DNA of 64,000 nt from NCBI RefSeq assembly GCF_025822245.1, contig NZ_JACKTL010000050.1, forward strand, positions 62,001-126,000, given 5' to 3'. The DNA is from Mycolicibacterium hodleri. Its GTDB lineage: Bacteria; Actinomycetota; Actinomycetes; Mycobacteriales; Mycobacteriaceae. Of the stretch, positions 8,714 through 18,300 are shown one piece after another (position 1 is the first letter of the stretch; every line of letters begins with the position of its first letter). Below the pieces are notes generated by a model, which was not told the DNA's origin, made no database searches, and saw nothing but the letters and a program-made list of their open reading frames with translations. The translations under genes were made by a program, and so were the position numbers.

Positions 8714-9121
8714 ATGCTCCGAACCATGCTGGGGGGCAAGGTGCATCGCGCCACCGTCACCCAGGCGGACCTGCACTACGTAGGGTCGATCACCATTGAC
8801 CAGGACCTCATGCGAGCCGCGGACATTCTGGAGGGTGAACAGGTCGACGTCGTCGACGTCACCAACGGGGCCCGGATCACCACGTACGCGATCACCGGTG
8901 CGGCCGGCTCCGGAGTCGTCGGAATCAACGGTGCCGCAGCTCATTTGATCAACCCCGGTGATCTCGTCATCATCATGTCGTTCCAACAGCTCGACGAAGG
9001 CGAGGTGTCGCGCCACGCGCCACGCGTCGTCCACGTCGACGAGGGCAACCGGATCGTCGCCGTCGGCGTCGACCCGGCCCAGCCCGTCCCAGGGTCGGTC
9101 GACCAACTGGCGAGCCGGTGA
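8714..9121 (+). CDS. panD: Aspartate 1-decarboxylase (PanD), probably dedicated to siderophore beta-alanine
   Basis: 135 residues, the usual length for PanD. The pyruvoyl self-cleavage site is intact: YVGS, where cleavage before the Ser (around residue 25) creates the pyruvoyl cofactor. Also present are the Lys/Arg-rich GKVHRATVT start, TNGARITTYAITG with the catalytic Tyr, and GINGAAAH. PanD converts L-aspartate to beta-alanine, normally for pantothenate. Here it sits behind an iron box and its stop overlaps the ornithine hydroxylase start (TGATG). The synthetase at 15333 has a beta-alanine-type adenylation domain. I infer that it supplies beta-alanine for the siderophore. Whether a second, housekeeping panD exists elsewhere cannot be seen here. 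Confidence 0.92.
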   Translation: MLRTMLGGKVHRATVTQADLHYVGSITIDQDLMRAADILEGEQVDVVDVTNGARITTYAITGAAGSGVVGINGAAAHLINPGDLVIIMSFQQLDEGEVSRHAPRVVHVDEGNRIVAVGVDPAQPVPGSVDQLASR

Positions 9122-10458
9122 TGACGTTGACCATGAACGGCAACCACCGACCACGCACCGACGACGACGTCCTCGGGGTCGTCGGCGTTGGGTTCGGACC
9201 CTCGAACCTCGGCTTGGCGATCGCCATCGAGGAGCACAACGAATCGCGCGAGCACGGGCCGGCGATCACCGCCGAGTTCGTGGAGTCGAAGGCGGAATTC
9301 GGTTGGCACACCGGCATGTTGATCCCGGGCACGACGATGCAGATCTCGTTCCTCAAGGATCTGGCAAGTCAGCGCAACGTGCGAAGCCGCTACACGTTCC
9401 TCAGCTACCTGACCGAGCGTGGGCGGCTCAACGAGTTCATCAACCACCAGACGTTCTTTCCCACGCGGCTGGAGTTCCACGACTACCTGGAGTGGGCGGC
9501 GGCGAGAGTGTCGGCCACGGTGCACTACGGCACCCGGGCGGTGGCCGTCCGCGACGAGGGTGACTGCCTGGCCGTCGACGTCGACGGTGCGACGGGTGGA
9601 ACGCTGCGCGCCCGTGCCGTCGTGCTCGCCGGCGGGCTGCGGCCCCAGCTTCCCGGCGGGGTCACCGAGACGCCGCGCCAGTTCCACAACCACGAGGTGC
9701 TCGACAAGCTGCAGACGCTGCCTTCGATCACGCATCGGAGATTCGTGGTGGTGGGGGCGGGGCAGAGCGCCGCCGAGGTCACCGACTACCTGCACACCAC
9801 GTACCCGGACGCCGAGGTACATGGCGTGTTCGCGAAGTACGGGTACAGCCCGGCCGACGACAGTCCCTATGCCAACCGGGTTTTCGATCCGGCCGCGGTC
9901 GACGACTTCTACACCGCCGAACCGACGGTGCGCCAGCGGCTGCTGGACTATCACCGCGCCACCAACTACTCGTGCGTCGACCTGCCGCTGATCGAGGCAC
10001 TCTACGCGCGGGAGTACGCCGAACGGGTGGCCGGCAACCGCAGGTTGTACTTCCACGGCGCCTCGGGCATCCAGTCGGCAACCGAGGACGAGGGCGGAGT
10101 CCGCGTCGTCGTCGAGCATCATCCGACGAAGGCGGTCGAGACGCTCGACTGCGACGCGGTGGTCTACGCCACCGGCTTCGCGCCGATGTCGCTGCCCGAC
10201 ATCCTCGGCGACCTGTGCGACCCGAAGGTGTTCTCGGCAGACGGGCCCGAGGTGGCGCGTGACTATCGGTTGCGGACGGCGCGCGACGTGCCGGGGGCGA
10301 TCTATCTGCAGGGCGGTACCGAGCACACCCACGGCCTCAGCTCGTCGCTGATCTCGAACATTGCCGTGCGGTGCGGCGAGATCGTCGAATCCATCGCCAA
10401 CGACCCGGTTTTCGGTCCGTCTCGCCGCCGCACCGTCGGCACTGCCTCGGCGGGTTAG
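9121..10458 (+). CDS. L-ornithine N5-monooxygenase (SidA/PvdA/IucD family)
   Basis: 445 residues from ATG 9121, overlapping the panD stop by one base. FAD motif GVGFGPSNLGLA near residues 22-33, NADPH motif VVVGAGQSAAEV in the middle, and the C-terminal ATGF motif (VVYATGFAPMS) of N-hydroxylating flavoproteins. It hydroxylates the side-chain amine of ornithine, giving the hydroxamate precursor; ornithine rather than lysine is inferred from the synthetase specificity residues and the locus. Its TAG stop overlaps the stop codon of the convergent fxbA. Confidence 0.93.
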   Translation: MTLTMNGNHRPRTDDDVLGVVGVGFGPSNLGLAIAIEEHNESREHGPAITAEFVESKAEFGWHTGMLIPGTTMQISFLKDLASQRNVRSRYTFLSYLTERGRLNEFINHQTFFPTRLEFHDYLEWAAARVSATVHYGTRAVAVRDEGDCLAVDVDGATGGTLRARAVVLAGGLRPQLPGGVTETPRQFHNHEVLDKLQTLPSITHRRFVVVGAGQSAAEVTDYLHTTYPDAEVHGVFAKYGYSPADDSPYANRVFDPAAVDDFYTAEPTVRQRLLDYHRATNYSCVDLPLIEALYAREYAERVAGNRRLYFHGASGIQSATEDEGGVRVVVEHHPTKAVETLDCDAVVYATGFAPMSLPDILGDLCDPKVFSADGPEVARDYRLRTARDVPGAIYLQGGTEHTHGLSSSLISNIAVRCGEIVESIANDPVFGPSRRRTVGTASAG

Positions 10459-11399
10459 GGCTGATCGGTCAGATAACCGCCACCGCGTCCGAAGAATTCC
10501 AGCGCGGGTAGCTCGGTGCCGTCGTCGAGGCGAACCACCTCGACGACGAGCCCGGGCGCGTCGCCACGATGGGAGTGCGGGCCCGCCACGATGACCATCC
10601 CGTCACCCTCGGCGATGAACACCCGGCCCGGGGTGCCCCCGTAGCGGCAGCGCGACACCGAGGCCCGCAGGATGCGGATCCGCTGGCCCCGCCAATACGT
10701 GACGGCGTTCGGATAGGGATCGGAGAGTGCGCGGACGAAGCGGTCCAAATCCTCTGCAGGCCAACGCCAGTCGACGATGCTGTCCCGGGCGGACCGCTTG
10801 TGGAAGAAGGTGCGTTCGTCGAGATTCTGGGGCGTCCAGGTCGCGGTGCCCTGCTCGATGAGGTCCAGCGATTCGATCAACACGTCAGGGATGAGGTCGA
10901 TGGTCGCGCGTACCAGCGAGGTTCCCGTGTCGGTCGGTCCGATCGGAATGGACCGCTGCAGCACGACGTCGCCGGTGTCGAGTTCGTCGTCCATGCGATG
11001 GGCCGTCAGCCCGACTTCGGTTGCGCCACTGATCATCGCCCAGATGACGGGGGAGAAGCCGGTGAACTTCGGCAGCAGCGAGTCGTGCAGGTTGAGGGTG
11101 CCGTGCGGCGGCAGGTCGAACAACTCCCGCGGCAACCAAGTCCGCCAGTTGTTGGCGACGATGATGTCGGGCTCGGCGGCCCTCACGCGTTCGATCAGCT
11201 CGGCGTCGGGCCGCTGCGCAAGATGAACCGGGATGCCGTGGTCACGTGCCAGTTCCTCGACGGAATCCGACCAAATCGACTCGTACGGCTGGTCACTCGG
11301 CGGATGCGTGACCGCCAGAACCACGTCGTGATCCGACTTGACGAGTGCCTCCAAGGTCTTGTGACCCCAGGTTTGGTATCCGAACGTTGCTACCCGCAT
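10455..11399 (-). CDS. fxbA: Exochelin formyltransferase FxbA (10-formyl-THF:hydroxyornithine)
   Basis: 314 residues, similar in layout to methionyl-tRNA formyltransferase. The catalytic triad positions are intact: Asn103 and His105 in LNLHDSLLPKF and Asp141 in DDELDTGDVV. A C-terminal OB-like domain follows (YWRGQRIRILRASV). It transfers a formyl group from 10-formyl-tetrahydrofolate to the N5-hydroxyl amine of hydroxyornithine, completing the first hydroxamate. Divergent from mbtH across a shared iron box, and convergent with the ornithine hydroxylase with a 4-bp overlap at the stops. Confidence 0.93.
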   Translation of the reverse strand: MRVATFGYQTWGHKTLEALVKSDHDVVLAVTHPPSDQPYESIWSDSVEELARDHGIPVHLAQRPDAELIERVRAAEPDIIVANNWRTWLPRELFDLPPHGTLNLHDSLLPKFTGFSPVIWAMISGATEVGLTAHRMDDELDTGDVVLQRSIPIGPTDTGTSLVRATIDLIPDVLIESLDLIEQGTATWTPQNLDERTFFHKRSARDSIVDWRWPAEDLDRFVRALSDPYPNAVTYWRGQRIRILRASVSRCRYGGTPGRVFIAEGDGMVIVAGPHSHRGDAPGLVVEVVRLDDGTELPALEFFGRGGGYLTDQP

Positions 11400-11424
11400 G
11401 ATCCACCTCCCATGTGTACCTAGA

Positions 11425-11443
11425 TTTGGCTAGCCTAACCTTT
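11425..11443. promoter_or_regulatory. IdeR-type iron box between fxbA and the mbtH-exporter-synthetase operon
   Basis: Reads TTTGGCTAGCCTAACCTTT, 14 of 19 positions identical to the palindromic IdeR consensus. It lies 26 bp above fxbA and 85 bp above mbtH in the divergent gap, so one site may repress both directions. Confidence 0.72.
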
Positions 11444-11528
11444 GATAGGGTTGCGTGGTTCCGGTGGGCGCGCCAAGGGTGCGCCAGGGGCCATGACGGC
11501 ACCCCCAGGTCATTATTGAGGAGAGCAC

Positions 11529-11777
11529 ATGTCGGGCAACCCATTTGACGACGAGACGGCCAGCTTCTACGTGCTCGTCAACGGCGAGGAGCAGCACTCG
11601 CTGTGGCCCACGTTCAAGCAGGTTCCCGGTGGCTGGACCATCGTCTTCGGCGCCGAGGGCGGGTCGAGCAGGCAGGAGTGCCTCGACTACGTCGACGAGA
11701 ACTGGACCGACATGCGTCCGAAGAGCCTCCGGGAGCGGATGGCGGCTGCCTCACCAGGAGCTGACTCGACATCGTAG
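11529..11777 (+). CDS. MbtH-like NRPS adenylation-domain activator
   Basis: 82 residues beginning MSGNPFDDE. It carries the MbtH signature: NGEEQHSLWPTF, VPGGWTIVFG and the ENWTDMRPKSLRERM end with the conserved tryptophans. MbtH-like proteins bind adenylation domains and are needed for folding or activity of many of them. As first gene of the synthetase operon it is the natural partner of the 7567-residue enzyme. ATG preceded by GAGGAGAG. Confidence 0.95.
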   Translation: MSGNPFDDETASFYVLVNGEEQHSLWPTFKQVPGGWTIVFGAEGGSSRQECLDYVDENWTDMRPKSLRERMAAASPGADSTS

Positions 11778-13513
11778 CCACGACCACGGATTCGCCGACG
11801 ACGAGCGAGGAAACGCGTACGGGCAACGCGGTCCTGCGGCGAACCGTCACCCGAAATGCCCGGCTGCTCACCGTGGGATCGCTCCTGATCTGCGGTCACC
11901 AGCTGTGCGAGGCCATGGTCCCCGTGATGATCGGCGTCGTCATCGGCCGCGCCGTCGAGACCGGTGACGTCGGCCAGCTGGTCGTGTGGGTCGCGGCACT
12001 CGCGGCCCTGTTCCTCCTGCTGACCCTCTGCTATCAGAGCGGCGCCAGGTATCTGATGCGCGCCATCGCGACCGAAGGACACCAGCTCCGGGTCGACCTC
12101 TCGTCGCGGATCCTGCATCCCTTCCGGCTGCGTACTCCGCTGCGCAGCGGCGAATTGCTGTCCATCGCAGGCACGGACGCCGACGAGACGTCCTATCTGC
12201 TGGACTACGTTCCGCGCATCGCGGGGTCGGTCACCGCCATCGTGGTGTGCGCGGGGGTGCTGCTGTCCGTCGACGTGCCGTTGGGCCTGGTGGTGCTGAT
12301 CGGGACCCCGGTGATCCTGTACCTGCTGCACTTCGGCGGCCCGGTGATCACCAGGCGCGTCGCAGACCAACAGGAACTGGCGGGCAAGGCGACGGCGATG
12401 TCGGCCGACCTGGTCGCCGGACTGCGGCCCCTGCGCGGCATCGGTGCCGAGGACGCTGCCACGCACCGCTATCGCGCGGTCAGCCAGGAGGCGTTGGCCG
12501 CCACCCTTCTGGCGACCCGTTCCCAAAGTGTCTACATCGGCGTCTCCACGGCGATGAGCTCGCTGCTGGCCGTCGGGATCGCGGTCACCGCAGGCTGGTT
12601 CGCGTTGCGCGCACAGATCTCGATCGGTGAACTGGTCACCGTGATCGGCCTGGCCCAGTTCCTGCTGGAGCCGTTCAAGACCATGGCCGACGTACCCAGC
12701 TGGGTCGCCGAAGCCCGTGCCTCCGCAGTGCGCGTCGGCTGGGTCGAGGACGCGCCGGTCGCGTTGTCACCGGGGACGGCCCAGCTCGACGCGGGCCCGC
12801 ACGCACTGGAGTTGCGCGACGTCCGGCACGGGTCGCTCAAGGGCGCCACGCTGTCGGTCGAGCCCGGCGCGATGGTGGGCCTCGTCGCCGTTCGGTCCGC
12901 CGACGCCGACGCCCTCGTCAAAGTGCTGTCCGGACAACTGGTTCCGGGGGAGTACGGCGGAGAGGTGCGGGTCGGCGGGGTGAAGCTGGAGGATCTCGAC
13001 CTCGCGGAATCGCACCGAGCGCTTCTGGTCGAGCCACACAAGACCGATCTCTTCACCGGGTCGCTGCGGTCGAACCTGCTCACCGGGGGCGAGGTGGCCG
13101 ACGGTAATCAGTTGGACGCCGCGCTGCGGTCGTCGTGCGCGGTCGACGTCGTCGAGGTGCACGGTGGTGGCCTCGACCACGGCGTCACCGAACGCGGGGC
13201 CAGCCTCTCGGGCGGGCAGCGGCAACGGCTCACGCTCGCGCGCGCCCTGCTGCGCCGGGCCCCCGTCCTCGTCCTGCACGAGCCGACGACCGCGGTGGAC
13301 GCCGTCACCGAAAGCGCCGTGGCCCAGGGCATCACGGAGCTGCGGCACGGACCCCGGGCGGGGAACTTCACGACGTTGATCGTGACCTGCAGTCCGGCGT
13401 TGCTCGCGTCGACCGACCGGGTGGTGTTCCTCGACGGGGGTCGGGTGGTGGCTTCGGGGTCGCATGCCGAGCTGATGCGGCGCGAGGACTATCAATCGGC
13501 GGTGTTGCGATGA
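11771..13513 (+). CDS. exiT: ABC exporter half-transporter 1 (siderophore export), degenerate Walker A, apparent ATC start
   Basis: About 580 residues if it starts at ATC 11771, overlapping the end of mbtH. The first standard start in frame, GTG 11873, has no ribosome site and would delete the N-terminal arm and elbow helix (AVLRRTVTRNARLL). AGGAG lies 10 nt before the ATC. Six-helix exporter membrane domain, then an NBD near residues 350-570 with a canonical signature SLSGGQRQR (around 478). The Walker A region reads GLVAVRSADADAL, lacking the GKS lysine, and Walker B is LVLHEPTT, so the usual Asp is His. It should pair with the next gene to form a heterodimer that exports the finished peptide siderophore. 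Confidence 0.88.
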   Translation: MVATTTDSPTTSEETRTGNAVLRRTVTRNARLLTVGSLLICGHQLCEAMVPVMIGVVIGRAVETGDVGQLVVWVAALAALFLLLTLCYQSGARYLMRAIATEGHQLRVDLSSRILHPFRLRTPLRSGELLSIAGTDADETSYLLDYVPRIAGSVTAIVVCAGVLLSVDVPLGLVVLIGTPVILYLLHFGGPVITRRVADQQELAGKATAMSADLVAGLRPLRGIGAEDAATHRYRAVSQEALAATLLATRSQSVYIGVSTAMSSLLAVGIAVTAGWFALRAQISIGELVTVIGLAQFLLEPFKTMADVPSWVAEARASAVRVGWVEDAPVALSPGTAQLDAGPHALELRDVRHGSLKGATLSVEPGAMVGLVAVRSADADALVKVLSGQLVPGEYGGEVRVGGVKLEDLDLAESHRALLVEPHKTDLFTGSLRSNLLTGGEVADGNQLDAALRSSCAVDVVEVHGGGLDHGVTERGASLSGGQRQRLTLARALLRRAPVLVLHEPTTAVDAVTESAVAQGITELRHGPRAGNFTTLIVTCSPALLASTDRVVFLDGGRVVASGSHAELMRREDYQSAVLR

Positions 13514-13541
13514 GCGCTTGCGCGAAGAACCGAGGGTTGCG

Positions 13542-15326
13542 ATGACGACGATGATCGCCGAGGGCGACATCCTGCCGGTGGCGACCGGTCGCGAGACGTG
13601 GACGTGGTTGCGCCGAGAGTTGCGCAGCCGTGCCGGATCCGGACTGCTGACGGTGCTCATGGGGCTGATCGCCGCCGCGACCGCGGTGCTGCCCGTCTAC
13701 GTGCTCGGTGTCCTCGTCGACCGCATCGTCGACGGCTCCCCGCCGTCGGTGATCGTCGTGATCGCCGTCGTCGTCACCACCGCCGCGGTGGTCGGCGGGC
13801 TGGCGAGCGGGCTGTCGAACTACTTCATCGGCCGGCTCGGCGCCATCGCGCTGGCAGACCTGCGCGAGGCCGGGGTCGAGCGGGCGCTGTCGCTGCCGAC
13901 GGCGACGGTGGAACGGGTCGGGCGTGGGGACGTGCTCTCCCGCGTCAGCACCGACGTCGCGACGATCGGCAAGGCGGTGAGCGACGTCATCCCGACGATG
14001 TTCTCGTCGATCCTGTTGGCCGTGCTCTCGCTGGCGGCGATGGTGGGCCTGGACTGGCGGCTCGGACTCGCCGGCGCGATCGCGCTGCCGCTCTACGTCT
14101 TCGCGCTGCGCTGGTACCTGCCACGCTCGGCGCCCCGCTACGCCGAGGAGCGGCGAGCCATTGCCGAACGCTCACAGGTGTTGATGGAGAGCATGATTGG
14201 CTCGGCGACCGTACACGCCTACGACTTGCACGCCGAGCACCAGAGCGCGATTCAGGTCGCCTCCGCCCGCGTCCGGGACATCTCGCTTACGGTGTTCACC
14301 CTCTTCACGCGGTTCGTCGGCCGCATCAACCGCGCCGAGTTCATCGGGCTGGCCGTCATCTTGGTGACGGGGTTCTGGCTGGTGAAGACCGGCGAAGGCA
14401 CAGTCGGTCAGACGACGGCCGCGGCGCTGCTCTTCCATCGCCTGTTCAGCCCGATCAGCGAGCTGCTCTTCACCTTCGACGAGGCCCAGGACGCCGGCGC
14501 GAGCCTGGCCCGCCTGGTCGGGTTGGTGACCATGCCCGACGCGGCTGGCCGGCGAACGGCCGCACCGGATTCCGAGCCGCGGGACGCGTCTCTGGACCTC
14601 GAGGATCTGCACTTCAGCTACGACGGTGACCACACCGTCGTGCAGGGTGTCAGCATCCGGCTCGAGCCGGGCCAGCGAGTGGCGCTGGTCGGGTCGACGG
14701 GCGCCGGAAAGTCCACGGTGGCCGGAATCGCCGCGGGGGCACTGACACCTCAGCGGGGCGTCGTGCGCATCGGTGGCGTCGACGTGTCCAGCCTGACCGC
14801 CGAACAGCGCCGCAGACACATTGCGATCGTCAGCCAGGAGGTGCACGTCTTCGCGGGGACGCTCGTCGACGACCTGCGACTGGCCAAGGCGGATGCCACC
14901 GAGGACCAGGTGCGTGACGCGCTGCGCGCGGTCGGCGCCGACGAGTGGGTCGCAGGACTCGACGACGGGCTCGACACGGTCGTCGGCGAGGGCGGTCACG
15001 AGGTGACGTCGGCTCAGGCGCAACAACTTGCGCTGGCACGCCTGATGCTCGCCGACCCCACCGTCGCGGTCCTCGACGAAGCCACCGCCGAGGCCGGGAG
15101 TCAGGGAGCCCGGGAGCTGGAGCGCGCGGCGGCCGCGGTGACCGCGGGCCGCACGACACTGATCATCGCGCACCGACTCACCCAGGCCGCATCGGCCGAC
15201 CGGGTGATCGTGATGGCCCACGGCAGGGTCGTCGAAGAGGGAAGCCACCATGACCTGGTCGCGGCGGGTGGGCGTTACGCCCAGCTCTGGCGCGCCTGGG
15301 CAGCAGACCATTCTCGCGGGGAGTAG
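13542..15326 (+). CDS. exiT: ABC exporter half-transporter 2 (siderophore export), degenerate signature motif
   Basis: 594 residues from the ATG of MTTMIAEGD, preferred over a TTG 24 nt upstream because GAGGG precedes it. Six-helix membrane domain, then an NBD with canonical Walker A GSTGAGKST (around 383) and Walker B TVAVLDEAT with the catalytic Glu (around 507). The ABC signature is replaced by TSAQAQQLALARL, and the switch His is present (IIAHRL). This complements half-transporter 1, so the pair would have one hydrolysing and one degenerate ATP site. 28 nt after the first half and 6 nt before the synthetase. Confidence 0.9.
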   Translation: MTTMIAEGDILPVATGRETWTWLRRELRSRAGSGLLTVLMGLIAAATAVLPVYVLGVLVDRIVDGSPPSVIVVIAVVVTTAAVVGGLASGLSNYFIGRLGAIALADLREAGVERALSLPTATVERVGRGDVLSRVSTDVATIGKAVSDVIPTMFSSILLAVLSLAAMVGLDWRLGLAGAIALPLYVFALRWYLPRSAPRYAEERRAIAERSQVLMESMIGSATVHAYDLHAEHQSAIQVASARVRDISLTVFTLFTRFVGRINRAEFIGLAVILVTGFWLVKTGEGTVGQTTAAALLFHRLFSPISELLFTFDEAQDAGASLARLVGLVTMPDAAGRRTAAPDSEPRDASLDLEDLHFSYDGDHTVVQGVSIRLEPGQRVALVGSTGAGKSTVAGIAAGALTPQRGVVRIGGVDVSSLTAEQRRRHIAIVSQEVHVFAGTLVDDLRLAKADATEDQVRDALRAVGADEWVAGLDDGLDTVVGEGGHEVTSAQAQQLALARLMLADPTVAVLDEATAEAGSQGARELERAAAAVTAGRTTLIIAHRLTQAASADRVIVMAHGRVVEEGSHHDLVAAGGRYAQLWRAWAADHSRGE

Positions 15327-15332
15327 CCAGAC

Positions 15333-18300
15333 ATGACGACGACCGAGATCGACGACGGCCTGACCCCAAGCGCTCGCTTGGAACTCTTGCGGGAGTGGAA
15401 CGACGCGAGCTGGCCCGACACCACGACCACGGTGCCGGCGGCCTTCGCCCGGCAGGTCGAGCAGACCCCCGACGCGCTGGCCGTCGTCGCGGGCGACGTG
15501 CGACTGACCTATCGCGAATTGGCCGACCGTGCCTACCAACTGGCCAATCACCTGCGGGCCGCGGGCGTCGAGCACGAACAGATGGTGGCCATCGCGTTGC
15601 CACGCTCGGCGGAGATGGTCGTGGCGGCGATGGCGATCCTCGCCGCCGGTGGGGCCTTCGTCCCCGTCGACCCCCAGTGGCCGGCCGAACGCAGGCAGCA
15701 GGTCCTCGCCGACACCAGGGCCACCTCTGTCGTGGTGGCGCCGGGTGCGGCCCTGCCGACGGATCCGACCGCGATCGACATCGCGCTCGACGCATGGACG
15801 TTCGGCCATCATCCGACGGCGCCGCCGACGACCACGATCGACGGCAGCCAGCTGGCGTACGTCATCTTCACCTCCGGGTCCACCGGCAAGCCCAAGGGTG
15901 CGATGATCCGCCACGAGGCCATCGCCGAACGACTGACCTGGCAGGTCGAGGACGTCCTGGGATTCGGTCCGGGAGACGCCTCGTTGTTCAAGGCGCCGCT
16001 GTCGTTCGACATCTCCGTCAACGAGATCCTGCTGCCGCTGGTCTCCGGCGGCTACGTCGTGGTGGCCGACCCCGGTGGCGAACGGGACCCGCAGTACCTG
16101 CTCGACCTGATCTCCGGCGAGAACGTCACCTTCGTCTACCTGGTGTCGTCGATGCTCGACGTGCTCCTCGACCTCGCCCAGGGCACCAGTCTGCTGTCCG
16201 GGCTCAAGCACGTGTGGTGCGGCGGCGAGGTGCTGACGCCCGCGCTGTTCGACCGGTTCCGAGCCCAACTGAGCACGACGCTCTACCACGGCTACGGGCC
16301 TGCCGAGGCGACCATCGGGGTCTCCCACGTCATCTACCGCGACAGCGCCGAGCGGATCGAGACCTCCATCGGGCGGCCGAATCCGCACACCCAGCTCTAC
16401 GTCCTCGACGACGACTTGCACCCCGTCCCGGTCGGTGTCGGCGGCGAACTCTACGCCGCCGGATTCCTGTTGGGGCGGGGCTACATTCACGCACCCGGGC
16501 TGACCGGATCGCGTTTCGTCGCCAACCCCTTCGACGACGACGGCTCGCGGATGTACCGCACCGGCGACCTCGCGCGCTGGACCGCGGAGGGCGTCCTCGA
16601 ATTCCTCGGTCGCGCCGACAACCAGGTGAAGATTCGTGGGATGCGGGTGGAACTCGAGGAGATCGAGGTCATCCTGGCGTCGCATCCGTTGGTGCGGCAT
16701 GCGGCGGTCATCCTGCGGCAAACCCCCTCCGGCGGTGCACGACTGACCGGCTACGTGGTCTCCAACGCCGGGGTCGAGGCCGACGACCTGCTGAGCTGGT
16801 GCGCCTCGAAACTGCCGGAGCACATGGTGCCCGCCGCGGTGATGGTGCTCGACGAATTCCCCGTTACCGCCAACGGCAAGCTGGACCGACGCGCGCTGCC
16901 CGCACCGCCGACCGCGGTCCCGAATGCGGCCGCCGCGCCGACCGACCCACGCACCCGCGCGATCTGCGACATCTTCGCCGAGCTGCTCGGGGTGGTCAGC
17001 GTCAGTGCCGACGCCGACTTCTTCGCCATGGGTGGCGACAGCATCGTCGCGATGGGCCTGATCAGTCGCGCCCGCAAGCTCGGCCTGCGGCTACGACCGC
17101 GCGACGTCTTTGCGGCGCGCACCCCGGCCGCATTGGCTGCCGCGGCATCCGACATCGGCTCGATCGCAACCGAATCCGTGACCGTCGACCCGGTGGGCGA
17201 CGTCGCCGCCACGCCGATTCTGGCGTGGCTCCACGAGGTCGGCAACGGCGTCACCGGCCTGGACGGCTTCTTCCAGTCGGTCACGTTGCACAGCCCCGCC
17301 GGATTGACGACGGCGGCGCTGACCACCATGGTCGACGCCCTGCTCGACTGCCACGACGTACTGCGCGCCCGTGTCGGCACGGTCGACCCCGCCGGGCTGA
17401 CGATCCCCGCCACGGGCTCGGTGACGGCGGCCGACGTGCTGACCCGGGTACCGCTGGACGGCGACGCCGACGCGGTAACGGCCGAGCAGCGGTCTCAGGC
17501 GGTGGGCCGCCTCGACCCGCGCCACGGGCGTGTGCTCGACGTCGTGTGGCTGGACGCCGGCGCCAACCGCCCCGGACGGCTCATCCTGATGCTGCACCAC
17601 GTGGTGGTCGACGGTGTCTCGCTGCGCCTGCTTGGTGAGGACTTGGCCTCGGCGTGGGCGAACGTGCGCGCCGGGCAACCCATCTCACTCGCCGCCGCGG
17701 ACACTCCGCTTCGCCAGTGGTCCGATGAACTCCGCGCCGCCACGACGGGCGGCGTCTTCGCCGCCGACGAGGACCACTGGCTGCGCGTCGCCGGCACCGC
17801 AGACGCCCTACCGCTCGGCAGCAGGCCACTGGACCCGGCGGTCGACGTGGTCGCGACCGAGGACAGGCTGACGGTGCGCCTCGGCGCCAACGCCACGGGC
17901 CGCCTGCTGGGACCGGTGCCGAACGCGATCCGCGGCGGTGTGGACGACGTGTTGGTGGCGGCCCTCGCGGTGGCCCTCGCCGAGTGGCGCGGGAGCGAGT
18001 CGTCGTCGGTCCTGCTCGAACTGGAGGGGCACGGCCGCGAAGCCGAACACCTCGGTGCGGCAGGCGAACACCTGGACCTGTCCCGCACCCTGGGCTGGTT
18101 CACCACGCTCTTCCCCGTCGTGGTCGACCCCGGTGCGACGCCGTGGGACCGCCTGATGTCCGGTGGACGGCAACTGGGCGACGCCGTCAAGGCGGTCAAG
18201 GATCAACTGCGTGCAGTGCCCGGCAACGGATTGAGTTACGGTGCCCTGCGCTACCTCTCGGGCCGGCCGCGCCCGGATCTGGCGATCCAGCCGCAGGTGC

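Noticed and set aside
13505..13545. Possibility that the two exporter halves are one gene broken by a frameshift
   Set aside because: Each half has its own membrane domain and NBD with clean ends, a stop, a 28-nt spacer and a new ribosome site; two half-size genes is a normal layout.
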